Positions 24,900-64,000 of a DNA stretch of 64,000 nucleotides are shown here, one piece after another (within the stretch, counting starts at the first letter, position 1; every line of letters starts with the position of its first letter). The notes under the pieces are model-generated. The model saw only the letters and a program-made list of their open reading frames with translations. It was not told where the DNA came from and ran no database searches. The position numbers and the translations under genes were made by a program. This DNA is from Anseranas semipalmata (lineage: Eukaryota > Chordata > Aves > Anseriformes > Anseranatidae): contig VXAA01000962.1 in NCBI GenBank assembly GCA_013399115.1, positions 1 to 64,000 of the forward strand. The letters run 5' to 3'.

Positions 24900-25334
24900 G
24901 TTAAAACGCACCGGGGAAAAGAAAACAAAAAACTGGAAATTCATACATCTTTCAAAATTTGAAATTGAAGCAATATTTAGAACCATAGATGAAGAAACAC
25001 TGTGGCATTGGTGTAATATACACAATGCACTTGTTTTTTTATCTGTAATGTACATCAAATACTTTACAACAATGCATTAACAAAAGGCAAGAAACATCTT
25101 GCTGTACAGAGGAAACCCCAAATGCAACTTGAAGCCTAGATTCACAATGAATGAGGATATTAAACAAAGTGTGAGAAGCTGTTCCCCATAAAGTATGTAC
25201 GCTGCTCAGTTACTTGTGCTTAACTCTTGACCCACATCCACTGTCATGTTCTCCCTACTTCCTTCAGCCACATTCAATACACAGCACCGAACTTTAGACT
25301 CTACAGGCCAACAGTAAAGTTGTCCCACACGTAA

Positions 25335-25366
25335 AATATATATATGTGTGTATATATATATATATT
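25335..25366. repeat. (TA)n/(TG)n microsatellite in the CTNND2 3' UTR
   Basis: ATATATATATATGTGTGTAT is followed by ATATATATATAT. Confidence 0.85.
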
Positions 25367-25557
25367 TCTTTCTAATTACTCCCAGGTTTAGCTTTCATTT
25401 CTTTTAGCCTTCTAAAAAAATCTCTTAATTTTTTCCATACTGGTTATCTGGGCCTTCCTATGGAACAGGCTTTAACAAACTAAATTTGCAGGAAAAAAAT
25501 GTCTCGTGGTATGCATGCACATGCACAGTTCCTGGAGCTTTTGTATCTGCCCAAGTC

Positions 25558-61725
<36,168 letters not shown>

Positions 61726-62364
61726 TTATCAATGTACCATAACATCTTTTGTTGGCGTCTTGGAGAGCAATGTGTTTTTAAGCAAGGGCAATACACGTTA
61801 TTTCTACAGTACTAATTATTCAGTAAGGAGCAAAATGTGTATTGATCAGCATACTGAGAACCAGGATTCATGCTGAGAGCATAATTAGAGGAATGGGAGA
61901 GGTAGGTATGGGAAAATTGTTGTGGAACCAACTGGCATTATGTACATCTAAGAAGATGTCCTGGCTACAACTTTCAGTATAAAGGACAAGAATTTAAAGC
62001 CAGAGGTTCTTTCTGTATAAATGGGCGAACTTCAAGTCATGACAGAGTGCTCAAAGCATTAAGCACCTCTCAGCAGTGGCCAGAAGAAACACTCGAGATG
62101 AGCGATGAGCACTGCGCTTGAAGCTGGAAAGCAGTCAAGATGCAGAAATACAACTGATTATAAAAAGTCATGGAGTATTTCATCAGGAATCCCAATTAGG
62201 ACTTGTATCTTACAGACACCATATTATTAATGAGGGCAATCTAATGTTATGTTAAAAACCATACAAAGCTTCACATGAACTTTCACTTCAAAAAGGTTTT
62301 GAAAGAGGCTCTAAACTATTGTTTCAAACAATTAGAGTCATACATTCCTCTTGGGATATGTAAT

Positions 62365-62408
62365 TAAAAAAAAAAAAAAAGAAAACAACAACAACGACAA
62401 AAAACCCT
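62365..62408 (+). repeat. A-rich tract with (ACA)n
   Basis: An A homopolymer is followed by AAAACAACAACAACGACAAA. Confidence 0.75.
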
Positions 62409-63436
62409 GAGAGTATTCAGCTCAGTGAAGAAGAGTCGAAAAGAAAGGGACCAGGAGGATAACCCAGCCCATTCAGGGAGCATACACTGTGTACTTAAGC
62501 TCTCATGCTGTACCAGTAGTATGTATAAAGCAGCAGAGCGCTAGAAAACCTTGCAAAGGCCAAAGTCTGAAGTGAGGATTGATGGGGCTTAGGGCAGCCG
62601 TTGAGGAGATTCATGTTTTTCTCAGAAAAGGCAAAAGGATTGCAAAACCAAAGAGAAAAGCAGAAAACCAGCAGCATATGTTACTGGTTTAGGCGGCAAG
62701 TCTTCTCAGGGGTCAGGCTCTGGTGCACTGTGACTGCTGAGAAGGGCCACTGGTAGGCTGATAGTAAAGCTGGTAAAACAATGTTCATGGCATAACTGAT
62801 TCAATTAACTTATTAGTAATTTATTTGGCATATTTTTCCCCCCATTTCTCACCCAGAGTACGGCAGTAGATGGGTAATTGGTGAATAAATTGGAATTTGA
62901 TAAACACTTCCAAGCATAATTGTTTTTATTATATTCCCAGCTGTACTGGCTAGTGGGGTGCTGGTAGCATGGAGTAGCCAAGAAAATAACCGTGCCAACC
63001 ATACTGTGAGTACTGAGGAGAAACAGGAGCTACGCAAAGACCTGAGTTTGGCCAACACGACCTCATGAACACCAGTCTGCTCAAGCTGCCTCATGATGGG
63101 AGTGTGCTAAAGCCCTGGGCACGTTCCAAAGGCTAGCGGGGCCAGTCCAGTGCTCCTGGCACTGATACGTTTGTGTCCTACGCTTCCACCAGGATGTATG
63201 GCCAGACCAGTATCCTGCACTTGCAGAAACAGATGCTTCATCTCAGATAAGACAAATTCATACTGAAGTGTTTTACTGTATTAAACTGAGAATACCAGAA
63301 TTTTCCATCAGTCCAACAACTAGCAATTCTGATTTTTAAACAACGAGTTACCTGTAAGAAAGCAAACCATGGCAATGGTGCACAATACTAACATTTCTGA
63401 AAGTTGAAAAATGAAACTTTCACTTAAGATGAACAT

Positions 63437-63460
63437 GATTATAGCTGTGATTATAGCTGT
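63437..63460 (+). repeat. 12-bp tandem duplication
   Basis: GATTATAGCTGT occurs twice in tandem without mismatch. Confidence 0.8.
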
Positions 63461-64000
63461 GAGTTGATAGGTTTTCTTGTTCTATAACTGTGTAACCTGT
63501 AACAGTCATAATGCAACTCAAAGTACTTTAGATGAGGGATAAATATCACAATTTTGGAGGGCATTTTAGAATTACTCAACACTACCTGGGCTAAATACTT
63601 TCAGTCAACATAGATATGTCTTTCAAAGTTATGAGGGACACTTAGACAGGGAGCTATACCCTTAGATCCTCCTAAAACTGCTTGTGATACTTTGAAAATT
63701 TCAGACTCAACAGGTATTAATAACCTGTACCAGATAATGAATAGGTAGACACATTATTTTGAGGAGAGACATATTCAACTTAAGAGAAATGGATATGAAC
63801 CTGTTTGCAAGCTGTATACTTGATCTAGCAAAAATAAATCAAAATTTTAAATATATTTAATAATAAATAAAGCAAATGTAAGTAAATTAGGAGAGCATGG
63901 GGAGCTCCCAGAACTGGAATAACATATTTTGTTACGCTACTGCTTTTTACCCGTTACAATTAGCATGTGAGAATGTTTCAATAATGAATTTGGTATGAAA

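Larger units (their letters stand above)
23961..25557 (-). other. CTNND2: CTNND2 3' UTR (approximate extent)
   Basis: This AT-rich stretch follows the CTNND2 stop on the minus strand. Its left limit is inferred from the best poly(A) signal (23971-23976), giving a 3' UTR near 1.6 kb, about the length I recall for the human mRNA. It contains a TA/TG microsatellite (25335-25366), a T-rich low-complexity run (24848-24899) and a CA-rich microsatellite (24481-24523). Another AATAAA on the transcript strand lies at 24634-24629, giving a possible shorter form. A 161-codon minus-strand open frame within it (24161-24646) is largely CA-repeat and low-complexity sequence and is not considered coding. Confidence 0.75.

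Overview
This is vertebrate nuclear DNA, almost certainly from a bird. There is one intron-rich, low-density gene on the minus strand. Interspersed repeats are few, and the clearest are CR1 retroposons, including a near-consensus CR1 3' end finishing in the ATTCTATGA-type terminus typical of birds. I see no prokaryotic, viral or organellar features. Species cannot be fixed from the sequence alone.

The only protein-coding gene I can support is the 3' portion of CTNND2 (delta-catenin, also called NPRAP; p120-catenin family). Its last five coding exons lie on the minus strand at 61510-61594, 40394-40520, 35999-36130, 28780-28853 and 25558-25818 (coding part). All have GT-AG junctions and compatible phases, and join into one open frame of 225 codons plus a stop. 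They encode the end of the armadillo domain, a Ser/Pro-rich disordered tail, and the C-terminal PDZ ligand DSWV. The rest of the gene lies beyond position 64000. The 3' UTR runs leftwards from 25557. Its best poly(A) signal is at 23971-23976, next to a striking T/A homopolymer tract, with weaker alternatives further left.

Layout: 1-592 is a truncated CR1 on the minus strand (start of the endonuclease ORF). 593-23197 is intergenic DNA downstream of CTNND2, with a CR1 3' end (4930-5092), microsatellites, a CpG-dense patch near 2.4 kb, a possible conserved noncoding stretch near 6 kb containing a perfect POU-dimer-like palindrome, and an old dispersed-repeat relic near 20.1 kb. 23198-25557 is 3' UTR and poly(A) region. 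25558-61594 holds the five coding exons and four complete introns (about 3.0, 7.1, 4.3 and 21.0 kb). 61595-64000 is part of a further intron. The introns carry a long, heavily decayed CR1/L3-like LINE (about 38.0-39.2 kb), MIR-like and palindromic relics (28.4 kb, 43.6 kb, 47.2 kb) and several short perfect inverted repeats.

I found no undescribed gene system. The observations worth a second look are regulatory or structural: a phase-symmetric 132-nt exon in the CTNND2 tail, a (CT)n microsatellite just upstream of a 3' splice site, the homopolymer tract at the likely poly(A) site, the POU-type palindrome, and a few unexplained perfect stem-loops.
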